Position numbers and translations under genes: made by a program. Source: Candidatus Sediminicultor tertius (GTDB lineage: Bacteria; Atribacterota; Phoenicimicrobiia; Phoenicimicrobiales; Phoenicimicrobiaceae). Taken from it: a DNA stretch of 31,591 nucleotides. Each line of letters opens with the position of its first letter. Position 1 is the first letter of the stretch. The DNA is taken from positions 1 to 31,591 of the forward strand of contig DPXH01000072.1 in the NCBI GenBank assembly GCA_003527405.1. The letters run 5' to 3'. The notes under the pieces are model-generated. The model searched no databases. It was not told where the DNA came from and saw only the letters and a list, made by a program, of their open reading frames with translations. This document shows, in pieces, positions 15,169 through 23,644 of this stretch.

Positions 15169-15609
15169 ATGAGAGGAAGTAGTGTTATAGCTACTGGAAA
15201 TTACGAAAGTAAGAATACCTTAATTGTTTTTGGGTCATTTTTAATTTTAGTAATTCTTATCACTTCGATAATAATATTTTATATTTCTAATAATATTATA
15301 TTAACTGAGTTGGGATACAAATTGATGAAGTTAGAAAATGAAAAGATAGCCTTGGAAGAAGAAAATAGAAAACTTGAACTTACCGTGGAGACTCTTTCTG
15401 CTTTAGATAGAATTGAAAAAATTGCCTGTAATCAGTTAGGAATGATTAGACCAAAGGAAGTGAAGTTTATTGCTTTAAGCCCCAAGACTAAGGTTAATTC
15501 CGGAAATGATACCGGGATAATCAGTAATAATTATGAAGAGAAAAAGAATTTTTGGGCAAGTTTTGACCTAAATAAGATAAATGATTTGATTTTAGGGGTA
15601 TTAAAATAA
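15169..15609 (+). CDS. ftsL: Cell division protein FtsL-like
   Basis: A 146-residue bitopic protein. It has a short cytoplasmic N-terminus, one membrane span at about 19-40, then a coiled-coil stretch (LTELGYKLMKLENEKIALEE and onward, about 46-75). The IACNQLGMIRPKEVKFI segment (about 85-103) closes FtsL and DivIC proteins. FtsL bridges FtsB/FtsQ and FtsW/FtsI in the divisome. Sequence conservation in this family is weak, so the call rests on topology plus its place between rsmH and ftsI. AAAGGAGTGATGAAAT precedes the ATG and fixes the start. Confidence 0.88.
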   Translation: MRGSSVIATGNYESKNTLIVFGSFLILVILITSIIIFYISNNIILTELGYKLMKLENEKIALEEENRKLELTVETLSALDRIEKIACNQLGMIRPKEVKFIALSPKTKVNSGNDTGIISNNYEEKKNFWASFDLNKINDLILGVLK

Positions 15610-15648
15610 TATACTTGTAGCAGTATAGGTTAAAGAGGGCGGAAATAG

Positions 15649-17334
15649 TTGTTACCTTCCAAAGAAAAAAAAGAACGTATTATTTTTTTACTTATAATAT
15701 TCATAATTCTTTATTTTTCATTAATTTATAGATTATATAACATTCAGGTTATTCAAACTGATAAATTTAAAGAAATTGCCCAACAAGAACACCTCACTTC
15801 TTTTTCTATTGAGGGAGAACGGGGCAACATCTATGATAGAAATTATAAAAAGTTAGCCGTGAATGTTAATGTTCAATCTTTGTTTGCCATCCCCTCTAAA
15901 GTTAAGAACCCCCAGGAAACTGCCCAAAAAATATCTTCAATATTAAATTTAAAAACAAGAGATGTGCTGGATAAATTAAACCAGAAAAAATCTTTTGTAT
16001 GGATAAAAAGAAAATTAACCGAAACAGAAGTTGCAGAGATTAAAAAACTAAATTCAGAGGGATTAAATTTTTTAGATGAGAGTAAAAGGTATTACCCCAA
16101 AAATTATTTAGCTTCTAATTTAATGGGATTTGTGGGAATAGACAATCAAGGGCTGGAAGGTTTGGAATCATTTTTTGATAAAGAGCTAAAGGGGTTGCCC
16201 GGTTTGGTAGTTTTAGAAAGAGATGCTTCGGGAGGCAAGGTGCCTCTAAGCATCAAGGGATTAACTCCCCATAAAGATGGCCATTCAATTGTATTGACCA
16301 TTGATGAGGTTATCCAATATATTACCGAAGAAGCATTGGATAAGGCTTTTCAAAAATCTAAAGCTAAAGCAGGAATTGCTATTGTAGTAGAGCCTAAAAC
16401 CGGGGAAATTTTAGCAATGGCAGTAAAACCTTCTTATGACCTCAATTATTTTAATAAATATCCTCGTGATCTTTGGAGGAACAGGGCAGTAACCGATGCC
16501 TATGAGCCGGGCTCGACCTTTAAAATTATTACTATAGCCACCGCCCTGGAAGAAAAAGTAGTCAATTTAAATGACCAATTTTATTGTAAGGGATGGATAA
16601 AATACAATGGGACTATTTTTCACGATATACACCAACATGGCCCTCAAGACCTTACCGGTATAGTGAAAAATTCCTGTAATATAGGAGTAATTCAAACCGG
16701 GACGAGATTAGATGAAAAGGTTTTTGAAAAGTCGATCAGAAGGTTCGGGTTTGGTACATTGACTGAGATAAATTTACCCGGAGAAATAAACGGCCTGGTA
16801 AGAAGTACAAAGGATTGGTCCAAAATTTCCCTGGCTTCTCTATCTATAGGTCAAGAAATTTCCGTAACTCCCCTTCAGTTGATAATGGCTGTATCGGCTA
16901 TAGCTAACCGGGGGACTTTGATGAAGCCGATGATAGTAAAGGAAATAATAGATTCTGAGCAAAATAAGGTTAAAATATTTAAACCAAAGCCGGTAAGACA
17001 GGTAATATCGGTTGATACTACTTTAACTATGACTAAAATATTAGAACAAGTAGTGAATGACGGAACTGGTACGAGAGCTAAACTTGCAGGATACCAAGCA
17101 GCAGGAAAGACCGGGACTGCTCAAAAATTTGATTTTTCTATCGGTAAATATTCTGAAGATAAATACAGCTCTTTATTTGTAGGCTATGTTCCTTCAGAGA
17201 ATCCCAAGCTATCCATCCTGGTTTTATTAGATGAACCCAAGGGGAGTTATTACGGAGGGACAGTAGCTGCTCCTGTTTTCCAGGAGATTGCTTCCAAGGT
17301 TCTCCCTTACTTGTCGGTGCCGACGAATGAATAA
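15649..17334 (+). CDS. ftsI: Septal peptidoglycan transpeptidase (class B PBP, FtsI)
   Basis: A 561-residue class B penicillin-binding protein. A short cytoplasmic tail, one membrane anchor (about 11-29), a dimerisation or pedestal region with GERGNIYDRN (56-65), and the transpeptidase domain from about 235 are seen. The catalytic motifs are S289-T-F-K292, S342-C-N344 and K487-T-G489, all intact. There are no PASTA repeats at the C-terminus. It cross-links septal peptidoglycan together with FtsW. The start is a TTG at 15649 with AGAGGGCGG upstream; no ATG or GTG suits better. The gene follows ftsL by 39 bases and is followed by a 646-bp repeat-filled gap. Confidence 0.96.
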   Translation: MLPSKEKKERIIFLLIIFIILYFSLIYRLYNIQVIQTDKFKEIAQQEHLTSFSIEGERGNIYDRNYKKLAVNVNVQSLFAIPSKVKNPQETAQKISSILNLKTRDVLDKLNQKKSFVWIKRKLTETEVAEIKKLNSEGLNFLDESKRYYPKNYLASNLMGFVGIDNQGLEGLESFFDKELKGLPGLVVLERDASGGKVPLSIKGLTPHKDGHSIVLTIDEVIQYITEEALDKAFQKSKAKAGIAIVVEPKTGEILAMAVKPSYDLNYFNKYPRDLWRNRAVTDAYEPGSTFKIITIATALEEKVVNLNDQFYCKGWIKYNGTIFHDIHQHGPQDLTGIVKNSCNIGVIQTGTRLDEKVFEKSIRRFGFGTLTEINLPGEINGLVRSTKDWSKISLASLSIGQEISVTPLQLIMAVSAIANRGTLMKPMIVKEIIDSEQNKVKIFKPKPVRQVISVDTTLTMTKILEQVVNDGTGTRAKLAGYQAAGKTGTAQKFDFSIGKYSEDKYSSLFVGYVPSENPKLSILVLLDEPKGSYYGGTVAAPVFQEIASKVLPYLSVPTNE

Positions 17335-17612
17335 GTATATCGTATATCGTAAAGAGAATAGAAGACAGAATTCAGAAGTCAAAATAGTATCACGTATCGC
17401 GTATCGCGCGAAGAAAAAAGCGGATAGCGTGGAGCGTATAGCATATAGTGTAGAGTAAAATTAGCGTATAGCGTAAAGGGAATATAGCGAAAAATTAAAA
17501 GCGCAAAGCGCAAAATCATAGCGCAAAACTAAAAATAAAAAAAGTAGTAGTTTATATAATTGTATTAAAAAATCTAAAACAAAAAATAAAAAGTGTAAAA
17601 TTATACACTCTT

Positions 17613-17689
17613 CTGTCATTCCCACGAAAGTGGGAATCAAGTGTTAGAAGATAAAAAAAAGATGGATTCCTATTTTCATAGCCATGACA
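17613..17689. repeat. CTGTCATTCCC-ended palindromic element, copy 1
   Basis: It begins CTGTCATTCCCACGAAAGTG, has an AT-rich middle with GATGGATTCC, and ends in a diverged inverted copy of its start (CATAGCCATGACA). It resembles the element at 21949-22025 and a widely dispersed bacterial repeat type. Confidence 0.75.
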
Positions 17690-17851
17690 AAAGATATGAG
17701 CAATAAAAAAAGATAAGAAAAAAATGTTGTACAGAGTATTTTTTCCTATACGCTAAAAGCTGAATAGGTTTTAAGTTTTGAATTATGGTTTTTCGCTTTA
17801 CGCTTTAAGTTTTTAGTTGGTCAAAACGTATCAAAAGACTGCCCCTGGCAC

Positions 17852-17895
17852 GCATTGAAACGCAATACGCAATACGATATACTATATACGAGATT
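17852..17895 (+). promoter_or_regulatory. Repeat-borne promoter upstream of murE
   Basis: TTGAAA (17855-17860), a 17-bp spacer built of CGCAATA units, and TATACT (17878-17883). The whole segment is related to 22221-22266 before ftsW, where the same hexamers and spacing occur with a different spacer sequence. Confidence 0.6.
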
Positions 17896-17980
17896 TAACT
17901 GGAGAACGGGCGTCTTATCTTTCATACTATACGCTAAACGCTGTACGCTATACGCTATTTATAATATTGAGGTATTTTTT

Positions 17981-19453
17981 ATGAAGTTGAGTAAATTAAT
18001 AACAAATTTAGACGCTAAGGAAATTATCGGTGATTTAAATTTAAATATCAAAGGAATTTATCATGACTCTCGGGAAATAAAGAGAGATTTTTTATTTATA
18101 TGCATAAAAGGTTTTACTTCTGATGGACACGATTTTATCGAGGAAGCCATTAACCGGGGAGCGATTGCCCTGGTAGTAGAAAAAAAAATTCCTCCCCGGC
18201 CGGGTATTACCATAATCAGGGTAGATGATAGCCGTAAAACCCTGGCAATTTTGGCTAACCGATTTTACGGTTTTCCTTCAGGTAAATTAAAATTAATTGG
18301 AGTAACCGGAACAAACGGTAAAACTACCATCACCTATATGCTAAGAGCTATTTTTCAGGAAGCAGGTTTCAAGACCGGACTTCTGGGTACTGCTCAAAAT
18401 ATAATCGGTGATAATATTAACTCCTCTAAGATGACTACTATGGAATCGGTAGATTTACAGAAAACCCTCAAAGAAATGGTTGAACAGAAGAATGATTATG
18501 CCGTAATGGAAGTGTCTTCCCATGCCTTGCAATTATCCCGCGTAGAAGGATGCGATTTTGATGCAGCCATCTTTACCAATATCAGCAAGGAACATTTCGA
18601 AATCCATAAAAACTTTTCTAATTATTTAAAGGCCAAGAAAAAATTATTTTTAAGCTTAAATAGAAGCAGGAAAGAGGCTTCTAAAAAATTTGCCATAATT
18701 AATATTGACGAAGAGCACAGTAAAGATTTTATAGATTGTAATCAGGTTAATTTAATTACTTATGGAATAGAAAAACAAGCTGAGTTTAGAGCAAAGAATA
18801 TAAAAATAGAGCTCAAAAGTTCGTCATTTGTGGTGGAAACACCTATTGGGGATAGTGAAATATTTTTAAATTTTAGCGGGAGATACAATATATATAATGC
18901 TTTGGCAGCTATTGCCACAGCTATTACTCAGGGTATCTCCCTTGATATAATTTCCCGAGCTTTTAGTAAATTTTATGGAGCTCCGGGGAGATATAAACTG
19001 CTCGAATATGGCCAGAATTATACTATTATTATAGATTTTGCCCATAATTATCATGGGTTAGGGAATATATTACAGAATCTACGAAATTTTGCTCCCCATA
19101 ATATTATTACCGTATTTGGACATGGCGGAGAGAAATATAGTAAGGTAAGGGCTACCATGGGAGAAGTTTTAGGGACATTTAGTGATTATGTGGTAATAAC
19201 TGCGGATAATCCTAAAAGTGAAGACCCTCTGAGAATTGCCCAAGAGATTGAAAGAGGGGTCAAAAAAACAGATAAAGATTATATTATAATTACTGATCGG
19301 GTAAAGGCGATTAAACATGCTCTGGGAAAAGCCAAAGAAGGGGATATAGTATTGTTAGCCGGAAAAGGGCCTGAGAATGAGCAGATTTATCATAATAGAG
19401 CTATCCATCATAATGATGAAGAAGTCGTGAGAAATATTTTAACAGGGAGATAG
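17981..19453 (+). CDS. murE: UDP-MurNAc-tripeptide synthetase (MurE), divergent
   Basis: MurE adds the third peptide residue (meso-DAP, Lys or another diamine) to UDP-MurNAc-L-Ala-D-Glu. The 490 residues have the ATP loop GVTGTNGKTT (107-116), MEVSSHALQLSRV (176-188), the lysine normally carbamylated in NYLKAKK (214-220), and the C-terminal Mur ligase domain. The substrate-selecting motif reads D409-N-P-K412 rather than the DNPR of DAP-adding enzymes. GKGHE is GKGPE, YAHTPD is FAHNYH, and HLDYH is HFEIH. The added amino acid is therefore uncertain. The start is the ATG at 17981 with GAGGT seven bases before it, because the longer reading frame from 17855 is repeat sequence. murF follows after four bases. 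Confidence 0.9.
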   Translation: MKLSKLITNLDAKEIIGDLNLNIKGIYHDSREIKRDFLFICIKGFTSDGHDFIEEAINRGAIALVVEKKIPPRPGITIIRVDDSRKTLAILANRFYGFPSGKLKLIGVTGTNGKTTITYMLRAIFQEAGFKTGLLGTAQNIIGDNINSSKMTTMESVDLQKTLKEMVEQKNDYAVMEVSSHALQLSRVEGCDFDAAIFTNISKEHFEIHKNFSNYLKAKKKLFLSLNRSRKEASKKFAIINIDEEHSKDFIDCNQVNLITYGIEKQAEFRAKNIKIELKSSSFVVETPIGDSEIFLNFSGRYNIYNALAAIATAITQGISLDIISRAFSKFYGAPGRYKLLEYGQNYTIIIDFAHNYHGLGNILQNLRNFAPHNIITVFGHGGEKYSKVRATMGEVLGTFSDYVVITADNPKSEDPLRIAQEIERGVKKTDKDYIIITDRVKAIKHALGKAKEGDIVLLAGKGPENEQIYHNRAIHHNDEEVVRNILTGR

Positions 19454-19457
19454 AAGA

Positions 19458-20891
19458 TTGGAAAACTGTAAGATTAAAGAATTGATAAAGACTGTCTCGG
19501 GAAAGGTAATTCAGGGAGATCAGGATTGCTTAATAAACAGGATTTCCATAGACAGTCGAACTTTAATTCCTGGTGATCTATTTTTTGCCATAGTTGGGCC
19601 CAATTTCGATGGACATGATTTTATTATGGAAGCTTTCGACAAGGGAGCGGTTGGGGCAATAGTCTGTAAAGGCGCGAGTACTTTATTGCAGGATAAACAA
19701 ATAGATAAAGATAAAATTATTATAGAAGTAAAAGATACCCTTTCTGCCCTGCAGGATTGGTCTAAGCATTATAAGGATAAATTTAAAACTTTTAATATCT
19801 GTGTAACCGGCAGCAACGGAAAGACCACGACCAAAGAGATTATCGCTCACACCATGTCTCAGGAGTTTCCTCTTTTAAAAACCTCCGGAAATTATAATAA
19901 TGAAATCGGAATTCCTCTTACCCTGCTGCAGCTTGATAAATCACATAAGCTATTGGTGGCAGAGATGGGAATGAGGGGTTTGGGCGAGATAAGAACGCTT
20001 ACCGATTTTATTCCTCCTGATTTAGCAGTGATTACCAATATCGGAGAGGCACATATCGGTCTATTAGGTTCAAAGGATAATATTTTTAAAGCTAAATCGG
20101 AATTATTACAATCATTGGATAAAGACGGTATAGCTATTCTGAACAGAGATGACCCTTATTTTTTTAAGATGCGGGAAATTGTTCAAGACAAGAAGGTATA
20201 TACCTTTGGCATTAAAAATAAGAGTGATATTATGGCTGGCAATATCAGAATGGTCAGTGATAAGGGAATGAGATTTACCCTAAAAGTGCAAAGTGGTAAA
20301 AGCCGAGAAATATATTTTCCCTTACTGGGGAAGTATAACATTTATAATGCTCTTGCCGCTTCTGCGGCTGCTTTTGCCCTGGGAATAGAATTGGATTTAA
20401 TTGAAAGAGGATTATCTTCCTTTAAACCGTTAGATCTGCATATGCAATTGAGCAATTTTTATAAGGGTATTAAAATATTAAATGATTCCTATAATGCGAG
20501 TCCCCTATCGGTAAAAAGTGCTTTGGAAACTTTGGCAGAAGTCGGGAAAACTAACAGAAAGATAGCCATCTTGGGAGATATGCTGGAATTAGGAGAAAAG
20601 GCTGACTTCTATCACCGGGAAATAGGAAAAGAAGCAGCAAAATTGTCTATTGATATACTGATAACTGTAGGTCCGGGAGGAAAGATAATTGCCCGGTCTT
20701 TCCGGGAAGAGGGGATGGCAGAAGAAAGTATTTTTTCTTTTGAGAAAGATGAGAAGCTAAATTTAGCCAAAAAGCTGTTAAGTTTAACCACACCCGGAGA
20801 TTTTATCCTATTAAAAGGTTCCCGGGATATGAAAATGGAAGAGATTTTAGAATTTTTACAAAAAGAGCATCAAAAAAATAATCCCGCCTAA
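19458..20891 (+). CDS. murF: UDP-MurNAc-tripeptide:D-Ala-D-Ala ligase
   Basis: MurF joins D-Ala-D-Ala to the UDP-MurNAc tripeptide, the last cytoplasmic step of the stem peptide. The 477 residues show DSRTLIPGDLFFAIVG (32-47) of the N-terminal domain and the ATP loop CVTGSNGKTTTKE (115-127). TSGNYNNEIGIPLTLL (142-157), AEMGMRGLGEI and ITNIGEAHIGLLGS are MurF-specific, and NDSYNASPLS is in the C-terminal domain. The start is TTG at 19458 with GGGAGA about 8 bases upstream inside the murE end; the four-base gap implies coupling. An AAGGAGGAG for mraY follows at once. Confidence 0.97.
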   Translation: MENCKIKELIKTVSGKVIQGDQDCLINRISIDSRTLIPGDLFFAIVGPNFDGHDFIMEAFDKGAVGAIVCKGASTLLQDKQIDKDKIIIEVKDTLSALQDWSKHYKDKFKTFNICVTGSNGKTTTKEIIAHTMSQEFPLLKTSGNYNNEIGIPLTLLQLDKSHKLLVAEMGMRGLGEIRTLTDFIPPDLAVITNIGEAHIGLLGSKDNIFKAKSELLQSLDKDGIAILNRDDPYFFKMREIVQDKKVYTFGIKNKSDIMAGNIRMVSDKGMRFTLKVQSGKSREIYFPLLGKYNIYNALAASAAAFALGIELDLIERGLSSFKPLDLHMQLSNFYKGIKILNDSYNASPLSVKSALETLAEVGKTNRKIAILGDMLELGEKADFYHREIGKEAAKLSIDILITVGPGGKIIARSFREEGMAEESIFSFEKDEKLNLAKKLLSLTTPGDFILLKGSRDMKMEEILEFLQKEHQKNNPA

Positions 20892-20901
20892 GGAGGAGAT
20901 A

Positions 20902-21855
20902 ATGACCTATTGGCCCTTAACTTTATTAGTTTCTTTTATAATCCCGATAATTACCCTGCCGTTTTTTATAAAATATCTAAAAAAACATAATGTGGGACAG
21001 AAAATTCGTCAGGAAGGGCCGGATCTTCATCAACATAAAATGGGAACACCTACCATGGGAGGGGCAATAGTTATTCTTACTTTGGCAATGGTGGTATTAA
21101 TCTTTGTTCCCTACAATAAATATGTTTTATGGTCGTTGGCGGCCACTGTCGGTTTTGGCCTTATCGGCTTGATTGACGATTTAATTAAATATCTTAAGAA
21201 GCGGTCATTAGGTCTTCTTACTATGCAGAAGCTGTTCCTTCAAATTGCTCTGGCTTTAATAGTTGCCTATGGTGTCCAACAAAACACTGATTTAGGTACA
21301 GAAATTTATCTTCCTTTTTTAAAAAATAGTATAGACTTAGGAATTATGTTTATGCCTTTTGTGGTCCTGGTGATGGTTAGTTCGGTCAATGCGGTAAATT
21401 TAACCGACGGCCTGGATGGGCTGTCAGCCGGGCTAATAATTATTACTATGCTAAGTTTTGCTTTAATTGCCTACATGCAAAATATGTTGCCTATGAGCTT
21501 ATTTCCCCTGATAGTTGCCTTTTCCTCTTTCGGTTTTTTAATCTATAATTTTTATCCGGCAAAGATATTTTTAGGAGATGTAGGTTCTTTGGCTTTAGGC
21601 GGAGCACTTGCTTCGGTAGCAATATTTACCAAAACAGAATTATTTTTGCTGATAATAGGCGGGGTATTCGTAATCGAAACCTTATCAGTGATACTTCAGG
21701 TTGCTTCGGTGAAATTAAGGGGTAAAATAATTTTTAAGATGAGCCCCATTCACCATCATTTTGAGCTTTGTGGGTGGAAAGAACCTAAAATTATCGTCAG
21801 CTTTTGGATAGCGGGGTTAATTTTGGGTTTTGTTGGCTTACTTGGCTATTGCTAG
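20902..21855 (+). CDS. mraY: Phospho-MurNAc-pentapeptide transferase
   Basis: MraY moves phospho-MurNAc-pentapeptide to undecaprenyl phosphate, making lipid I in the inner membrane. The 317 residues form about ten membrane helices. Signature residues are D92-D93 in GLIDDLIKY, N163/N166 and D169 in NAVNLTDGLDGLSAG, FLGDVGSLALGG, and the HHHFELCGW loop near the C-terminus. The slightly short length is within the family range. The start has a near-perfect AAGGAGGAGATA in front. murD, which normally comes next, is missing; instead there is a 670-bp repeat-filled gap. Confidence 0.98.
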   Translation: MTYWPLTLLVSFIIPIITLPFFIKYLKKHNVGQKIRQEGPDLHQHKMGTPTMGGAIVILTLAMVVLIFVPYNKYVLWSLAATVGFGLIGLIDDLIKYLKKRSLGLLTMQKLFLQIALALIVAYGVQQNTDLGTEIYLPFLKNSIDLGIMFMPFVVLVMVSSVNAVNLTDGLDGLSAGLIIITMLSFALIAYMQNMLPMSLFPLIVAFSSFGFLIYNFYPAKIFLGDVGSLALGGALASVAIFTKTELFLLIIGGVFVIETLSVILQVASVKLRGKIIFKMSPIHHHFELCGWKEPKIIVSFWIAGLILGFVGLLGYC

Positions 21856-21948
21856 CGTGGAACATAGAGTAAAATTAGCGTACAGCGTACAGCGTAGAGC
21901 GTGGAGTTAGAGAAAAGAAGTAGACGAAATATAAAAACCAATTTCCCT

Positions 21949-22025
21949 CTGTCATTCCCACGAAAGTGGGAATCCAGGAGTGAAAGATAAAAAAAGATAT
22001 ATTTGCGTTTTCACGGGAATGACAG
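21949..22025. repeat. CTGTCATTCCC-ended palindromic element, copy 2
   Basis: The ends CTGTCATTCCCACGAAAGTG and TTTCACGGGAATGACAG are inverted copies of each other around a 30-base AT-rich centre. The right end is better preserved than in the copy at 17613-17689. Confidence 0.8.
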
Positions 22026-22034
22026 AGAATAACT

Positions 22035-22060
22035 CGGGGTGGATAAATCCGCCCCCTACA
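22035..22060. repeat. Palindrome A2, single copy
   Basis: GGGGTGGATAAATCCGCCCC followed by CTACA, with one T-G mismatch in the stem. The preceding AATAACTC matches the spacer end of A1-A2 pairs, but the A1 half is missing here. Confidence 0.75.
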
Positions 22061-22151
22061 GGAAATAAAAGCCTGCAAATAGGCATTTTATAACAAATTA
22101 GTGAAATTTAATTTTAAACTGGTTAACCAAGTAATTGAGTGAATTATAAAA

Positions 22152-22178
22152 GAAGGGCACAATTCATTGTGCCCCTAC
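22152..22178. repeat. Palindrome B2, single copy
   Basis: GGGCACAATTCATTGTGCCC flanked by GAA and CTACG, preceded by TTATAAAA as in the other B2 contexts. The B1 half is missing here. Confidence 0.75.
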
Positions 22179-22220
22179 GCCTGAACCTTATTTCTTTAAC
22201 GCGATACGCAGTAGGAGAGT

Positions 22221-22265
22221 GGATTGAAACGCAAAAAGCAACACGATATACTGTATGCGAAGTTT
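22221..22265 (+). promoter_or_regulatory. Repeat-borne promoter upstream of ftsW
   Basis: TTGAAA (22224-22229), a 17-bp spacer (CGCAAAAAGCAACACGA) and TATACT (22247-22252). It is homologous to 17852-17895 before murE. Both hexamers and the 17-bp spacing are identical although the spacer bases differ. Confidence 0.55.
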
Positions 22266-22322
22266 AAATTCGTATCTCGTATCCCCGTTTTCACGGGGAC
22301 AAGTCTTGTGAATCGTATCTCG
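22266..22322 (+). repeat. 57-bp element C, copy 2
   Basis: It is identical to 7756-7812 over all 57 bases, including the CCCCGT/ACGGGG hairpin. Flanks on both sides differ, which defines the element ends. Confidence 0.85.
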
Positions 22323-22525
22323 GAATATCGCGAAAAATTAAATGCGCAAAACTATAACTTAAAATTCAAAATTAAGAGAGAAAAGTTTTTAGTTTTGAAT
22401 TATGGTTTTTCGTTTTTAGTTTTAACTTTTTAGTTACTATACTGAAAACTGTCAACTGAAAACCTGTATTTAATACTAATGACTATTCACTATTCACTAA
22501 CGACTAATTATGGGGTTAATTTGAG

Positions 22526-23641
22526 ATGTTAATAGAAAAAAAATCTCCTGATTTATGGCTTTTTATAACGGTAATTATTCTAATGGCTATCGGCATATGT
22601 ATGGTTTTTAGTTCGAGTTACATTATGGCCTATAAATGGTATGGAGATAGTTATTATTTTTTAAAAAGACAATTAATTTATGCTATAATAGCCCTGGCAG
22701 TATTTTTTATCGCTATATATACCGATTATCATTATTACAAAAAAATTACTTTGCCTATCTTAATTTTATCCATTGTATTACTATCGATAGTCTATATTCC
22801 CAGCATCGGAAGAACTGCCGGCGGGGCAAGCAGATGGGTTAAGATAGGATTTTTTTCTTTTCAGCCTTCCGAAATTGCCAAATTCGCTTTGATCCTATAT
22901 ATGGCAGAGTCTTTAACCAGAAAGCAATTAAAGGATATAAAAACCTTTGTTAGAGGGGTATTACCCCCTTTAATTATTATGTTTGTAATGTTTTTATTAA
23001 TCCTGAATGAACCGGATTTTAGTACTTCCTTAATTATTTTGGGCATTTCTTTTATTATGTTATTTATTGGGGGGACCAGGATAATTCAGCTTTATGCCTT
23101 AATAGTAGCAGCAATCCCCCTGGGAATATTGATATTATCCAGAGAAGAATATAGAAGAACGAGATTGCTCTCCTTTTTGGACCCCTGGAAAGACCCGTTA
23201 GATAGCGGGTTTCACATAATCCAATCCCTGTTAGCTTTGGGGAGCGGTGGAGTTTTTGGAATCGGACTGGCAGAGAGCAAACAAAAATATTTCTATCTTC
23301 CCGACCAGCATACTGACTTTATCTTCTCAATAATCGGTGAGGAATTAGGGTTTATAGGTACTGTAATAATAATTATTCTCTTTACCGTATTATTGTGGCG
23401 CGGATTCAGGATAGCCCTGGATTCTTCTGATCAATTTGGAACTTTACTGGCTGCGGGGATTACCTCTATGATAGTTTTTCAGAGTATTATAAATATTGGA
23501 GTGGTAACCAAGATGATTCCCACTACCGGCATTACCCTGCCCTTTATTAGCTATGGGGGTTCATCTCTAATTGTAAATATGTTTTGTGCAGGAATTTTAT
23601 TAAATATTTCCCGGTATAAAGTAAAAGAGCAAGGGGTTTAA
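22526..23641 (+). CDS. ftsW: Septal peptidoglycan glycosyltransferase FtsW (SEDS)
   Basis: A SEDS-family lipid II polymerase that works with FtsI at the septum. The 371 residues have about ten membrane helices. Typical segments are MVFSSSYIMA in helix 1, YFLKRQLIYA, PSIGRTAGGASRWVKIGFFSFQPSEIAK, NEPDFSTSLII, and the extracellular PDQHTDFIFSIIGEELGFIG holding the catalytic-site region. GITLPFISYGGSSLI closes the match. The ribosome-binding site is weak (GGGG ten bases before ATG). The ATG at 22509 runs into a stop, so 22526 is the start. murG follows after three bases. RodA is an alternative by sequence, but context favours FtsW. Confidence 0.95.
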   Translation: MLIEKKSPDLWLFITVIILMAIGICMVFSSSYIMAYKWYGDSYYFLKRQLIYAIIALAVFFIAIYTDYHYYKKITLPILILSIVLLSIVYIPSIGRTAGGASRWVKIGFFSFQPSEIAKFALILYMAESLTRKQLKDIKTFVRGVLPPLIIMFVMFLLILNEPDFSTSLIILGISFIMLFIGGTRIIQLYALIVAAIPLGILILSREEYRRTRLLSFLDPWKDPLDSGFHIIQSLLALGSGGVFGIGLAESKQKYFYLPDQHTDFIFSIIGEELGFIGTVIIIILFTVLLWRGFRIALDSSDQFGTLLAAGITSMIVFQSIINIGVVTKMIPTTGITLPFISYGGSSLIVNMFCAGILLNISRYKVKEQGV

Positions 23642-23644
23642 TTA

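Larger units (their letters stand above)
17335..17980. other. 646-bp repeat-packed gap between ftsI and murE
   Basis: No gene is visible. Contents in order: degenerate 7-bp tracts (17380-17480), element H arms (17487-17530 and 17770-17815), a CTGTCATTCCC-ended element (17613-17689), and a promoter-bearing repeat (17852-17895). Further TACGCTA-type tracts run up to the murE ribosome-binding site. An in-frame extension of murE back to 17855 is only translated repeat. Confidence 0.8.
21856..22525. other. 670-bp repeat-packed gap where murD is usually found
   Basis: No credible gene. It contains GCGTACAGCGTAGAGCG tracts, a CTGTCATTCCC-ended element (21949-22025), palindrome A2 (22035-22060) and palindrome B2 (22152-22178). 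A promoter-bearing repeat (22221-22266) runs directly into a perfect copy of element C (22266-22322), followed by element H arms (22328-22435) and AT-rich leader. I see no Mur-ligase remnant. Confidence 0.8.

Noticed and set aside
17855..17980. 42-residue N-terminal extension of MurE
   Set aside because: It is translated repeat sequence and promoter; a proper ribosome-binding site stands before the ATG at 17981.
22224..22433. 69-residue open frame in the mraY-ftsW gap
   Set aside because: Its start is the -35 region of the repeat-borne promoter, it runs through element C and element H, has no ribosome-binding site and resembles no protein.
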